Assembly (NCBI GenBank): GCA_026988015.1
Contig: JALSMA010000081.1
Location: 19,372 to 83,371, forward strand
DNA length: 64,000 nucleotides
Reading direction: 5' to 3'
Origin: Desulfobulbaceae bacterium
Lineage (GTDB): Bacteria > Desulfobacterota > Desulfobulbia > Desulfobulbales > Desulfocapsaceae
Shown here: positions 27,717-35,917 of the stretch, in pieces
How positions within the stretch are numbered: the first letter of the stretch is position 1
Layout: each line of letters begins with the position of its first letter
Translations under genes and position numbers: made by a program
The notes under the pieces: model-generated
Seen by the model: only the letters and a program-made list of their open reading frames with translations
Database searches by the model: none
Told to the model about the DNA's origin: nothing

Positions 27717-27880
27717 GTGGACACATGAAAAGCTCATCATCCATTGGGGTACGCCCATGGGGGAAATATTTTATATCTTTTCAACATACCCTGGTATGTT
27801 GAAAAGATATAAAATATCGTGTCCACGATATGAAGTCTTAACAACCCCACCCTGGTTTGACATTTTTACGAGGCCATCAA
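27717..27880 (+). repeat. Dispersed repeat element, copy B, with 25-bp palindrome
   Basis: The right end TTTTTACGAGGCCATCAA matches the family; the left end (ACATGAAAAGCTCATCATCC) is degenerate. The centre is an almost perfect 25-bp inverted repeat at 27766-27817 with a 2-base gap (arms begin ATATTTTATATC and meet at TACC-CT-GGTA), followed by ATATCGTG-TC-CACGATAT. The family centre TACCCTNGTA is thus expanded into a potential cruciform. The 434-base gap 27682-28115 holds this copy, a terminator and no gene. Confidence 0.6.
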
Positions 27881-28032
27881 TGTTCACTAAGGTGCTTAAT
27901 TATTGTAATAATTTAATAAAGGATCGCAGGGTCAATGGTAGGTGTAGGCATTAAATGAGACCATAAGAAAAAGTGGATGAGTAAAAAAAATCCAAGATCA
28001 ACTAACTCTACTGGCATTGTAAGGAGGAAATC

Positions 28033-28072
28033 AAAAAAAACCCGGAGGGATCGATCCCCACAGGCTTTTTTT
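28033..28072 (-). terminator. Bidirectional terminator after the small-protein genes
   Basis: GGGATCGATCCC palindrome with partly paired flanks, A8 on one side and T7 on the other. On the minus strand CCGGGTTTTTTTT follows the stem. It closes the three-gene unit 28116-28929. Confidence 0.7.
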
Positions 28073-28115
28073 GTATTGGTAGTGTGACAGATAATATATG
28101 ATTCACACTGTTTTA

Positions 28116-28331
28116 TTACATTGTTCCTGAAATGGCACCCAATAAACTTTTAATTAACGTAACAGGTCCCTCAGATATAAAGGCTGATGAAAGGCAAACG
28201 ATGGCCCACAGCCCTATGATACCGGCAAAAGATGCAGTGACTAGTGCACCTACTTTGTACAATTCGCTATCGGTGTGAACTGCTTCGTGAACAGTGGACT
28301 GTGAGTTTTGTTTGGTTTCTACGTTGTTCAT
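28116..28331 (-). CDS. Small one-helix membrane protein, paralogue 3
   Basis: A 71-residue protein with one membrane helix at about 29-50 (VGALVTASFAGIIGLWAIVC), an N-terminal HTDSELYK segment and a C-terminal amphipathic end (LIKSLLGAISG). AAGGA ribosome site. It is paralogous to the genes at 28451 and 28717: all share G-x-W-A near the helix end and a C-terminal LIK-x-L-x-x-A-I-x-G-like pattern. No family recognised. It is the last gene before the terminator. Confidence 0.8.
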   Translation of the reverse strand: MNNVETKQNSQSTVHEAVHTDSELYKVGALVTASFAGIIGLWAIVCLSSAFISEGPVTLIKSLLGAISGTM

Positions 28332-28450
28332 GGTTTTTTCCTTTTTTAATGAAGAGTGATAGGGCTTTGAAAATTTTAACCGAAAATTATTTTGAACAGG
28401 CTGGATATCAGTGAAAATGGGTCATGTGTATGGTTATCTCTGGATACTCT

Positions 28451-28675
28451 CTAGGCACCGGTAATTGCATGGTAAAGAGTTTTCAGCATCTCCACAGGGC
28501 TGCCATTCTCGAAAACGGCACTGGAAAGACAAACAAGCCCCCAGATACCAACAGCGGCCGCAAATGCTGCGGTAGTGTACATCCCGACTTTATAGAGTTC
28601 ACTGTCAGTGTGTTCAATTTCGTGAACTGTGGTGTTGCTTTTGTTTGCTTCTTTTGTAGCTGCTTTTTCTTTCAT
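28451..28675 (-). CDS. Small one-helix membrane protein, paralogue 2
   Basis: A 74-residue protein, the closest relative of the 28116 product: shared HTDSELYKVG, then a membrane helix with GIWGLVCLSSAVF, then MLKTLYHAITGA. AAGGAGA lies 5 bases before the ATG. Both this and paralogue 3 carry CLSSA, with a Cys at the helix end. Function unknown; conserved features are the two polar ends and one helix. Confidence 0.8.
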   Translation of the reverse strand: MKEKAATKEANKSNTTVHEIEHTDSELYKVGMYTTAAFAAAVGIWGLVCLSSAVFENGSPVEMLKTLYHAITGA

Positions 28676-28716
28676 TAGAGTCTCCTTGGTAGAAAATCAC
28701 TTTAATTGTTGTATTT

Positions 28717-28929
28717 TCAGCCACCTATGGCGGTGAACAGGTTTTTTATAAGTTGTCCGGTACCGCCACTACTGGTCATACCCGCAAAAAGACTTGCCGT
28801 GGCCCAGCATCCAATAAGACTTGCAATTAGTGAAATGAAAACAACACTGATCCGTGAAATCTCAATATTACTGTCGATTGTTGCATCTTCATAGCCTTGG
28901 GTATTGCGTATTGAATTGGCAGGGGGCAT
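28717..28929 (-). CDS. Small one-helix membrane protein, paralogue 1
   Basis: A 70-residue protein, first in the unit. The longest frame begins at 28971, but the sigma-54 promoter -12 box is only ~15 bases before that ATG, leaving no room for a leader; the ATG at 28929 has AGGAG 7 bases upstream and gives a length matching its paralogues. It has an N-terminal acidic segment, a helix (VVFISLIASLIGCWATASLF) and the shared C-terminal LIKNLFTAIGG. It lacks the HTDSELYK motif of the others. Confidence 0.78.
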   Translation of the reverse strand: MPPANSIRNTQGYEDATIDSNIEISRISVVFISLIASLIGCWATASLFAGMTSSGGTGQLIKNLFTAIGG

Positions 28930-28985
28930 GGTGGACTCCTGAGTAATATTTACTTGTGTGTTTGGCTGCATTGTTGCTTTGGTCT

Positions 28986-29002
28986 TGCATTTGACGTGCC
29001 AA
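28986..29002 (-). promoter_or_regulatory. Near-consensus sigma-54 promoter
   Basis: Minus-strand TTGGCACGTCAAATGCA matches the sigma-54 consensus TTGGCACG-N4-TTGCA, with GG and GC exactly 10 bases apart. It drives the three small membrane-protein genes and lies 180 bases after the stop of an NtrC-type regulator gene. It also decides the start of paralogue 1. Confidence 0.85.
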
Positions 29003-29181
29003 AATAAAACGAAAGGGGCAGTAGTTGTGGTATGGTGGCAGAAGATACGAAAAAACAGCTTGATAGGGATGTTTGGTTCTTTCGTGCTGGAAATGGTACT
29101 GATGCAGGGGGGAAGAAATGTGCGGCAAAAGTGTTGCGTTACTGTGGTGGTGGGGCGAGGTGCTACGGTTTTGCTACACTG

Positions 29182-30984
29182 TCAAGGGGGGGTGGTGATT
29201 TTTGCAATATCGCTGGCTATATTATTACGTTGCATTCTTCGATAGAGGGTTGATCTGTCAATATTCAACATCCGGGCGGCCTTTGATTTATTACCTCTGG
29301 CCCTTTTCAGAATGTCTATTATCTCATCACGTTCACTGATATAAGGAGGAAGTGCGGCGAGTGCATTGGAGACAGGGACAGAAAGTGGGGAGAGGTATTG
29401 GTTTTGAGGTTGTTGGATTTCATCTGGGAAGTGATCGAGGGATATGGTTGATCCTTTGCAAAGGATACATGCTCTTTCGATAACATGCCGTAATTCACGA
29501 ACATTACCAGGCCAGGAGTACTTGGTCAGGGCCTCCATCGCTTGATCGGAGATACCATGAATATTTCTTCTGAGCTTTTTTCTGAACAGAGAAAGGAAAT
29601 GATGTACAAGAATTGGAATACCGCCTTTTCGTTCTCGTAATGGTGGAAGTTTTATCTCCACAACTTTCAATCGGTAATACAAGTCTTCTCTGAAGGACCC
29701 TTCCTTAACTTTTTTGGTGAAATCTACATTTGTGGCGGCAATTATTCTGACATCTACTTTAACCGGTTGGTCTTGACCAACAGGGGTGAAGGTCTTTTCC
29801 TGAAGAAACCTGAGTAGCCGTAACTGCATTCGGGGTGAGATGTCTCCAATTTCATCAAGGAATAACGTTCCATTATGGGCAAGGATAAGTCGGCCCTCTC
29901 GTGTACGATCAGCTCCCGTGAAGGCACCTTTGATATGTCCGAAAAGTTCACTTTCTAACAGATCTTCAGGCATGGCTGCACAATCAACTTTAATAAGTGG
30001 CATGTCTCTTCTGGGGCTTTCCGCATGAAGGGCTTCGGCGGCAAGTTCTTTTCCTGTACCGGATTCGCCGGTTACAAGGACTGCCGTGTCTACTTTCCCT
30101 ACGTTTTCTATAAGATTATACACATTTTGCATCACTTGACTTGAACCGACATAGCCATGAAACCTATTTCTGGAGTTAGCTCCTATTGTGGGTTCCGGCA
30201 TGGTGATGTCACGTGCAACCAGAACGACACCATTAAATTCGTCCTGTCCATCTTCCAGCGGTGCAGCATTGAGGCTGATAATGCGTAGGTTGCCATCGGG
30301 TTTTCTGCATTCGACCTGGTGTTCAAGAACTTCCTTCCTTGTTGAAAGTACTTGTCTGGCATCCTCAAGGCATGCTTTTCCCATCTCACTCTGATAGGTT
30401 TCCAGTCGCTTAGACCTGTTTGAGTCTGATTCCTTGATAAGGAGCCATCTTTTTGCAATTTCATTAAGTTGAACGATATTCATCTTATTGTCTATGGTGA
30501 TTATTGCATCACGAACAGAGCTGAATATTGCCTCAAGATATCGTTTGAATTTTTCATTCTCATGTTGAAGGTTTCTCTTTTCATTTTCCAGGTCCCAGTG
30601 TTTTAAAGCCTGTCTGACGAATTTTAAAAGGGTCTCTTTGTTAACAGGTTTGGAGATATAGTCAAAGGCACCGTATCGGACAGCCTCAGCAGCTGAGTCG
30701 AGGTTTGGGAAACCGGTTACCATGACTACCGGACATTTGATTCCAGATTCTCTTATTTTACAGAGGAGATCGGTTCCTCTTTCACCTTCCAATACAATGT
30801 CACTGATTATCAAGTCGAACGAATTACTTTTTATGGCATCAAGGGCTTCGTCAAGAGTCGAAGCTGTGACAATTGGGCCGTAACCTTCTCTGGCAAGAAA
30901 CATTTCAAAAGTAAGGCGGATACTTGCTTCATCATCCACAATAAGAATATGAGTATCTTTTTCCTGTGAAGGTAAGTGTTCCAT
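29182..30984 (-). CDS. NtrC-family response regulator with PAS domain
   Basis: A 600-residue activator. Receiver at about 10-125 with D17/D18, phospho-acceptor D62 (LIISDI) and K112 (YISKPV), all intact. A PAS domain follows at about 150-260. The AAA+ sigma-54 domain has GESGTGKE (306-313) and GAFTGA (353-358), and a Fis-type HTH (GNKSKAARMLNIDRSTLYRR) ends it. I start at the ATG 30984, one base after the kinase stop; a TTG at 31011 would overlap the kinase. Its likely target is the sigma-54 promoter at 28986 next to its own 3' end. Confidence 0.88.
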   Translation of the reverse strand: MEHLPSQEKDTHILIVDDEASIRLTFEMFLAREGYGPIVTASTLDEALDAIKSNSFDLIISDIVLEGERGTDLLCKIRESGIKCPVVMVTGFPNLDSAAEAVRYGAFDYISKPVNKETLLKFVRQALKHWDLENEKRNLQHENEKFKRYLEAIFSSVRDAIITIDNKMNIVQLNEIAKRWLLIKESDSNRSKRLETYQSEMGKACLEDARQVLSTRKEVLEHQVECRKPDGNLRIISLNAAPLEDGQDEFNGVVLVARDITMPEPTIGANSRNRFHGYVGSSQVMQNVYNLIENVGKVDTAVLVTGESGTGKELAAEALHAESPRRDMPLIKVDCAAMPEDLLESELFGHIKGAFTGADRTREGRLILAHNGTLFLDEIGDISPRMQLRLLRFLQEKTFTPVGQDQPVKVDVRIIAATNVDFTKKVKEGSFREDLYYRLKVVEIKLPPLRERKGGIPILVHHFLSLFRKKLRRNIHGISDQAMEALTKYSWPGNVRELRHVIERACILCKGSTISLDHFPDEIQQPQNQYLSPLSVPVSNALAALPPYISERDEIIDILKRARGNKSKAARMLNIDRSTLYRRMQRNNIASDIAKITTPP

Positions 30985-30985
30985 T

Positions 30986-32134
30986 TTAAATACCAGAGGT
31001 TGGGAGTTCAATTATCATCTTAGTGTATTGATGCATAATGGAGTCAACTTTAATGGTTCCGCCGTGGTCGCTGATTATACCATAGCTTATACTCAAGCCG
31101 AGACCAGTTCCTTTTCCAGAGGGTTTGGTTGTGAAAAAAGGTTCGAATAATCTTTTTAGAATTCCTTGAGGAATTCCAGTACCGGTATCCTTGATTGAGA
31201 TCCGAATTACTGTTTGGCCTTCTTCTTTGATGAATGGGTAGCAGCTTATTTCAATATTTTTCTGAGGTGATGAGTTTGGATAACGGTCGTTGAGTGCAAA
31301 ACGTGAATTACTGAGTAGATTAAGGATCACCTGTTGTAGTTGGTTGTAATTACCGTACACCTGGCAGGATCTTGTGGAATATTCTGTTTTTATTTTTATC
31401 CCATCTTTTGTTAGTTGATGAGCAACAAGAGACAGGCTGTCCTTGATAACTTGACTAATTTCGACAGGTTCATTGCTGTTAACACTTTCCCTTGCAAAGG
31501 AAAGAAGGTTTTTGATGATAAGTGCAATTCGTTCACCTTCGTTGACAATTCTGTCGAGGAGTTCAGCTTGAAGGGAATCTTTTTCAGAATCATCGAGTAA
31601 TAGTTGGGCAAAGTTGATAATTCCGGTAATGGGATTGTTAACTTCATGTGCTACACCGGCAGCAAGCTCACCAATCGCAGCCATTTGAGCAGTTCTGATG
31701 GAGTCGGCCTTTCTTACCTCATCACTGGTAAGCTCCCTTGCGACAAGTAGTATTTTCCGAACCGTGTCATTTGTATCTTTTATCGGTGAGATAGTAAGGA
31801 GATATTCGCCGGAAAGGCCGGGGAGTGTAGTTTCTTCAACCCTAGGTGAGCAGGTTAATAAAAATTCCTCAAGGGGACATTTTATATGTGGCAGACTACC
31901 ACCATGGATGATGGCACAGATCCCTTTGCCGATTATGTCAGCCGCTGTTCTTTTGGCAGCTTTCAGTGCGGCATTATTGGCATCAATGATGGTGCCATCA
32001 GTAGTTACCACAAGGACAGGATCTTGAATAGCTTGGAATAACTCATTTCCGCCACCGGTAATGTGTGAATCTACAAAGGATTGATGCTTTGTTGGGTGCC
32101 GGGAATTGGTAATGTTCTTTTTGATATCTGCCAT
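30986..32134 (-). CDS. PAS-containing histidine kinase
   Basis: A 382-residue soluble sensor kinase, no membrane helix. The PAS domain spans about 28-135 and has a His/Cys cluster (IIHGGSLPHIKCPLEE and a further Cys at LLTCSP). The phospho-accepting His is H163 in GVAHEVNNPITGIINFAQLL. The HATPase domain includes NLLSNSRFA, DTGTGIPQG and GKGTGLGLSISYG. One base separates it from the downstream regulator gene, so they form a pair. The Cys/His cluster hints at metal or redox sensing, but no ligand can be assigned. Confidence 0.88.
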   Translation of the reverse strand: MADIKKNITNSRHPTKHQSFVDSHITGGGNELFQAIQDPVLVVTTDGTIIDANNAALKAAKRTAADIIGKGICAIIHGGSLPHIKCPLEEFLLTCSPRVEETTLPGLSGEYLLTISPIKDTNDTVRKILLVARELTSDEVRKADSIRTAQMAAIGELAAGVAHEVNNPITGIINFAQLLLDDSEKDSLQAELLDRIVNEGERIALIIKNLLSFARESVNSNEPVEISQVIKDSLSLVAHQLTKDGIKIKTEYSTRSCQVYGNYNQLQQVILNLLSNSRFALNDRYPNSSPQKNIEISCYPFIKEEGQTVIRISIKDTGTGIPQGILKRLFEPFFTTKPSGKGTGLGLSISYGIISDHGGTIKVDSIMHQYTKMIIELPTSGI

Positions 32135-32614
32135 TTAAATGAGATAGGTGAAGGTTCCAGTATTCTTCATCTGTTTTGAAAACATTAATTTTTCCTCTTT
32201 ACACTTACCTCTGAATCCGTAACGGTTTTGTGGGTGGCTTTCTGGTAAAGTTTGATGGACTCCTGAAAAACTCTTCATCTCTTTGTTGCGGCTAAATTCT
32301 AGTTTTTGCAACAAACCTTAGTATGCTGAAAAGTTGAGAATATTTCGTGTCTCGGTTATGAAATTTTTTGGAGTCTTCGATTACCTGTAATTCCATCCTG
32401 CTTTTGACCTTTTTACGAGTTTATCAAGTTTGAAAAACAATTGTAGAATGCGTTATCATTTAGGGTAGAAAAAGCATTTTTCTCACTTTGGAGTGTTCGC
32501 TGGCGATGCATTATTTCTTCTTTGAGTAGATTGACATAGAACGCTATAACCAGTGAAGGCAAAAAAAACATGCCTCACCGCAATCGAACACTCCCGAGAT
32601 CAAGGTTACCGCTG
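32135..32614. other. Intergenic region with element C
   Basis: No gene seen in 480 bases upstream of the kinase gene and downstream of module 2 NrfD. It contains repeat copy C (32254-32428). The kinase promoter must lie here but is not placed. Confidence 0.5.
32254..32428 (+). repeat. Dispersed repeat element, copy C
   Basis: Left end GATGGACTCCTGAAAAACTC and then TTCATCTCTTTGTTGC, degenerate; right end GACCTTTTTACGAGTTTATC, good. The family centre is the ACCTTAGTATG region. At ~175 bp it is the longest copy. Confidence 0.6.
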
Positions 32615-33808
32615 TCAGTGGTGCTCCTTTTGGGTGAATGTTTTACCAAAAACTCTTTCACCAAGAAGGAAACCAAAACAGACAAGGCTTAAACTTCCTA
32701 TTACCACGGCAAACTCAAAGAAAGAGGGGACATAGTCAAAATATGTTGGGGCATTGTCCCAACCCAGAGTGCCGGGAACCAGCAGGCCACCTGCAATGAG
32801 GTTGTAACGGGCCACAAATTGACCGATAAGGATAAGCAGACCGGCGGTTGCCAACATCCCAGTATTTTTGAGGCGAGAACGAAGTATTAACACAAGGGGA
32901 ATGATGAGACCGATACAAACTTCAAGTAGCCAGAAGTTTATGGCCAGAGGTCCGGAAATAAGAGCATCAGCAGCGATACGTCCAAGTTCAGAGCCACCCA
33001 CAAAATACATTATTAAGCGCCAGAATGTTGCGACTGAGTATAGTATAAGAACCAGAGTCATTGCTTTACCGGCACTCTTAATTGCATCTTTTACTGACTG
33101 GGGCATTTTGTGACCACGAATTTTATAAGCAAGGTGGTTAATAAGAACTATGGCTGCGGCACCTGAAAGGAATGCTGCTGTAAGAAAATAAATTGGAAGC
33201 TGCCCCCCGTACCAATAAGGTCTTGCAGGGAGTGTCGCGAAAACACCACCAAGACAGCTGTTGGCTAGGACTTCAGCGATGGCTCCGATGGTTCCAAGTA
33301 TTACGGCTATACGGGCAAGGCCAGTTACTATGCCAAAAAATTCGACAATCATACAACCAACGGCCAGTCCGTAAAGAGTTCCCATCCACCAGATATTTGA
33401 TGCAGGGTTAGGTGAGAGAATGTTATAAATAAGCATTCTGTGGGGACTTGCTATTTCTACGCCAATGGTTGCAAATGCACCCAGGATACAGATAATTGAC
33501 ATCCATACCATCCTGTTACTGACAACTGCCATCTTTGTGCCCCCAAAGATATGTGAGATAGCAGCATAAATACAGAGTCCGGTGGAGGTTATTGCCCAGA
33601 AAGCATAAGTGGAAATTAGAAGTCCCCAAGGGACATCACGGGTATAATTATACATTTTTTCGTGGCCGAAAATGAATGATGCAACGCCACATCCAAGTCC
33701 CAGTATAACGATAATTAGAAAAAAGAATGTAAAGCGGTTCATACGCGGGGTCGCCAAGGAGGGGTCCTCGGTTTGGTTGAATAAGTTTGTTAGAGCGTTG
33801 GTTGCCAT
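32615..33808 (-). CDS. NrfD-family membrane subunit (module 2)
   Basis: A 397-residue polytopic protein homologous to the module 1 NrfD: shared DVPWGLLISTYAFWAITSTG and NIWWMGTLYGL, about ten membrane helices. It lacks the CPGC tail. Quinone-linked electron exchange with the ferredoxin is expected from the family. Gene order here is ferredoxin, cytochrome, NrfD, which differs from module 1 (cytochrome, NrfD, ferredoxin). Confidence 0.87.
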   Translation of the reverse strand: MATNALTNLFNQTEDPSLATPRMNRFTFFFLIIVILGLGCGVASFIFGHEKMYNYTRDVPWGLLISTYAFWAITSTGLCIYAAISHIFGGTKMAVVSNRMVWMSIICILGAFATIGVEIASPHRMLIYNILSPNPASNIWWMGTLYGLAVGCMIVEFFGIVTGLARIAVILGTIGAIAEVLANSCLGGVFATLPARPYWYGGQLPIYFLTAAFLSGAAAIVLINHLAYKIRGHKMPQSVKDAIKSAGKAMTLVLILYSVATFWRLIMYFVGGSELGRIAADALISGPLAINFWLLEVCIGLIIPLVLILRSRLKNTGMLATAGLLILIGQFVARYNLIAGGLLVPGTLGWDNAPTYFDYVPSFFEFAVVIGSLSLVCFGFLLGERVFGKTFTQKEHH

Positions 33809-33896
33809 GGTGATCTCCTGAACTAATAATTATCAGGCCTGGGCCTGGATATCGCGAGCGGTTGCTGGTATGAAGATATGTGTGGTATCTTTCTGA

Positions 33897-34574
33897 TTAA
33901 TGGCCACTTTTTTCTTTGTTATTCTCTTGAGAATGTGAGGCATTTCCCATCAATCTGTTATAACCTTTCTTTCCAATGTGGCAGGTGTTGCAAAGAGTAT
34001 TAGATGCAAAAGCTGTTTCTCCGTCGTGACATTTTCCACAGTACTGGCCTTTGTAGAGGGATTTCATGGTAAAGAATGGTGACTGTTCGGCAGTGCCGCT
34101 TTTCATTGCAAATACTTCATTATGGCAGGAATCACATTCGAGACCGTATTCATCAGTATGGAGCTGATGATGAAAAACAACAGCCTTAACTGGTTTGGAC
34201 CATACAATGCGTTCTTCTGGAGGTGTATGGCATCCGGCACAATTGGTGTCTGAAGCAAACGCAGTATCACCATCGTGACACATTCCGCAATATTTCCCTT
34301 CAGCAAGTGATGTCATTGTGAGTTTGCCTGATCGCATAGCAACTCCACGCTGCATTGCAAAGGGTTCACCATGGCAGGAGCTGCACTCAAGTCCGGCATC
34401 TTCTGTGTGTACTCTATGACTGAATTCAACCTTTACAGGTGTGTCCCAGATGATTGGGTTTTTTGGCCCAAAGGCTTGGACATCATACTCGTTGGTAGCG
34501 TAACCATTGTTGACTGCGAGCGATGTCACAGAGATGAAAGTGGCTACACAAGTTATAATAAATCTATTGTTCAT
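33897..34574 (-). CDS. Hexaheme c-type cytochrome (two triheme units, module 2)
   Basis: A 225-residue exported cytochrome with six CxxCH sites (CSSCH, CGMCH, CAGCH, CDSCH, CGKCH, CNTCH), that is two triheme units clearly related to the nonaheme protein (shared HTEDAGLECSSCH, GEPFAMQRG, GKYCGMCHDGD). I start at the ATG 34574, with GGGAGA upstream and a proper signal peptide (FIITCVATFISVTSLA); the frame extends to 34733 but that extension is not a signal peptide. It lies between ferredoxin and NrfD genes. Two-unit cytochromes of this size act with NrfD proteins in Qrc-type complexes, but the molybdopterin-like subunit of Qrc is absent. Confidence 0.87.
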   Translation of the reverse strand: MNNRFIITCVATFISVTSLAVNNGYATNEYDVQAFGPKNPIIWDTPVKVEFSHRVHTEDAGLECSSCHGEPFAMQRGVAMRSGKLTMTSLAEGKYCGMCHDGDTAFASDTNCAGCHTPPEERIVWSKPVKAVVFHHQLHTDEYGLECDSCHNEVFAMKSGTAEQSPFFTMKSLYKGQYCGKCHDGETAFASNTLCNTCHIGKKGYNRLMGNASHSQENNKEKSGH

Positions 34575-34675
34575 GTCTGATATTCTCCCGGAAAATTCAC
34601 ATAATACAGTATACAGGTAATTATTGGAGCCCTGCAACAGGGTAAGGGGTTCTATAAATGACTCATCCACAGATC

Positions 34676-35440
34676 TTACGCGTTCATGTAGAAAACATTC
34701 GGTAATGCACCGCATTCTGGACGAATAACCCAAATTTTGTTGTCAGGTTCATGCAGTAAACGGTATATCTCGGTAGAAGGGTCTTTGATGTCACCAAAAA
34801 CACGAACATTCGCGGGACAGGCTGCAGCACAAGCTGTTTCCTTTTCACCTTCAGCAAGACGGGTATCAAGGCAAAAGTTGCATTTGTCGATTGCATATCG
34901 GTCGTGGTTGAAGTATCGGGCATTGTACGGGCATGCTGCCATGCAGGTCTTACAACCAATGCATTTTTTGTAATCCATCACAACAATGCCGGTTTCCGGG
35001 TCTTTGTAGGTAGCTTTTGTGGGGCATACTCGGACACAAGGAGGGCGATTACAGTGGTTGCAGAGTATTGGACGAAATTCCCTTTTTTCGATACCTTCAA
35101 CAGTTGTAAGCCTCTCTTGTATTGTTGTTCTCCATGCATCGTGACCAGTTGGGACATGATTGGTGGCCCTGCAGGCGTCGAGGCATTTTTCACAATCGAT
35201 ACAGTTGTTTTGGCGCATAATCATTCCATAGTGTTTATTGTATGGATATTGACCAGCAGCGGGTATGACGGAAACGGTATTAACACACAGAGCTTTTTGT
35301 GCTGATGTGAGTGAAAGTACAGTCCCACCTAGAAAGACTCCCGTGACTGTAAGGCCCATTTTTAGGAATTTTCGCCGTTCTTCTGATGGCAGGGTATCAA
35401 TCCCTTCATTCTTTTCCTTCTCGAGAGCTTTTATATCCAT
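34676..35440 (-). CDS. Tat-exported four-cluster ferredoxin subunit (module 2)
   Basis: A 254-residue homologue of the module 1 ferredoxin. Twin-arginine motif ERRKFLKMG; Cys clusters CIDCEKCLDAC, CNHCNRPPCVRVCP, CIGCKTCMAACP and CNFCLDTRL with CAAACP. AGGAGGA lies 4 bases before the ATG. It leads module 2. The two modules differ in cytochrome size, gene order and NrfD tail, so they probably serve different partners or directions of electron flow. Confidence 0.9.
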   Translation of the reverse strand: MDIKALEKEKNEGIDTLPSEERRKFLKMGLTVTGVFLGGTVLSLTSAQKALCVNTVSVIPAAGQYPYNKHYGMIMRQNNCIDCEKCLDACRATNHVPTGHDAWRTTIQERLTTVEGIEKREFRPILCNHCNRPPCVRVCPTKATYKDPETGIVVMDYKKCIGCKTCMAACPYNARYFNHDRYAIDKCNFCLDTRLAEGEKETACAAACPANVRVFGDIKDPSTEIYRLLHEPDNKIWVIRPECGALPNVFYMNA

Positions 35441-35517
35441 TCGATTCCTCCTGATAAACTGGCCGCCTCGCGCGTCCTGTTGGTACGATCTTTAGAATAC
35501 AATGACCGTTATGAAAA

Positions 35518-35535
35518 TAAATGAGGCCTCATTCA
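35518..35535. promoter_or_regulatory. FadR-type operator-like palindrome upstream of module 2
   Basis: TAAATGAGGCCTCATTCA fits the TGAATGA-N-TA-N-TCATTCA pattern at 13 of 16 fixed positions, with a perfect 14-bp palindrome AATGAGGCCTCATT inside. It is ~80 bases before the ferredoxin start. Similar sites: 24662 and 59011. Confidence 0.5.
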
Positions 35536-35595
35536 TGTGGCATTGAGACCTTGAAAGCAATAAAACGTAAATGATGAAATAACGGTGATATAAGT

Positions 35596-35627
35596 GTTGC
35601 GTATGTGTGGTGCTACACATGTGCAAC
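35596..35627. promoter_or_regulatory. 32-bp imperfect palindrome, possible operator
   Basis: Arms GTTGCGTATGTGTGG and GTTGCACATGTGTAG (complement) match at 13 of 15 bases. ATGTGT-N6-ACACAT at the core resembles CRP/FNR-superfamily site geometry without matching a known consensus. It lies ~155 bases before the module 2 start. Confidence 0.45.
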
Positions 35628-35917
35628 AGTGTTGATTGACAATACAGCAATTTTGGTGGTGGAGTCAAGAGTTATTTAAGGAAATGCTGTGGCAGGTTAA
35701 AAAAAGGTGGTACTCGAGGGAGGGGCTTTGTTAAAATTACTTTAGGGTGATGTTTTCAATGCTGAGATACTGATTTTGGGGCGTAATGAGGTATTCTGAA
35801 AAAAGGTTTTTCTATATGTCCATGAGTCGATTCTTGACTCTTTTTCCTAAAGTAGGGTATGTTTGACCTTCCAATAATCAGTATTTTAATTAAAAGTTTT
35901 TTTGTTCAGGAGTGTTC

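Larger units (their letters stand above)
35441..35917. other. Divergent regulatory region upstream of module 2
   Basis: 477 bases without a gene, between module 2 and the pentapeptide gene. It holds a FadR-like palindrome (35518), a 32-bp palindrome (35596) and an AGGAG ribosome site for the pentapeptide gene. No GG-N10-GC sigma-54 match was seen on the minus strand. Confidence 0.55.

Noticed and set aside
35596..35627. CRP or FNR binding site
   Set aside because: The core does not match TGTGA-N6-TCACA or TTGAT-N4-ATCAA, so I list only an unassigned palindrome.
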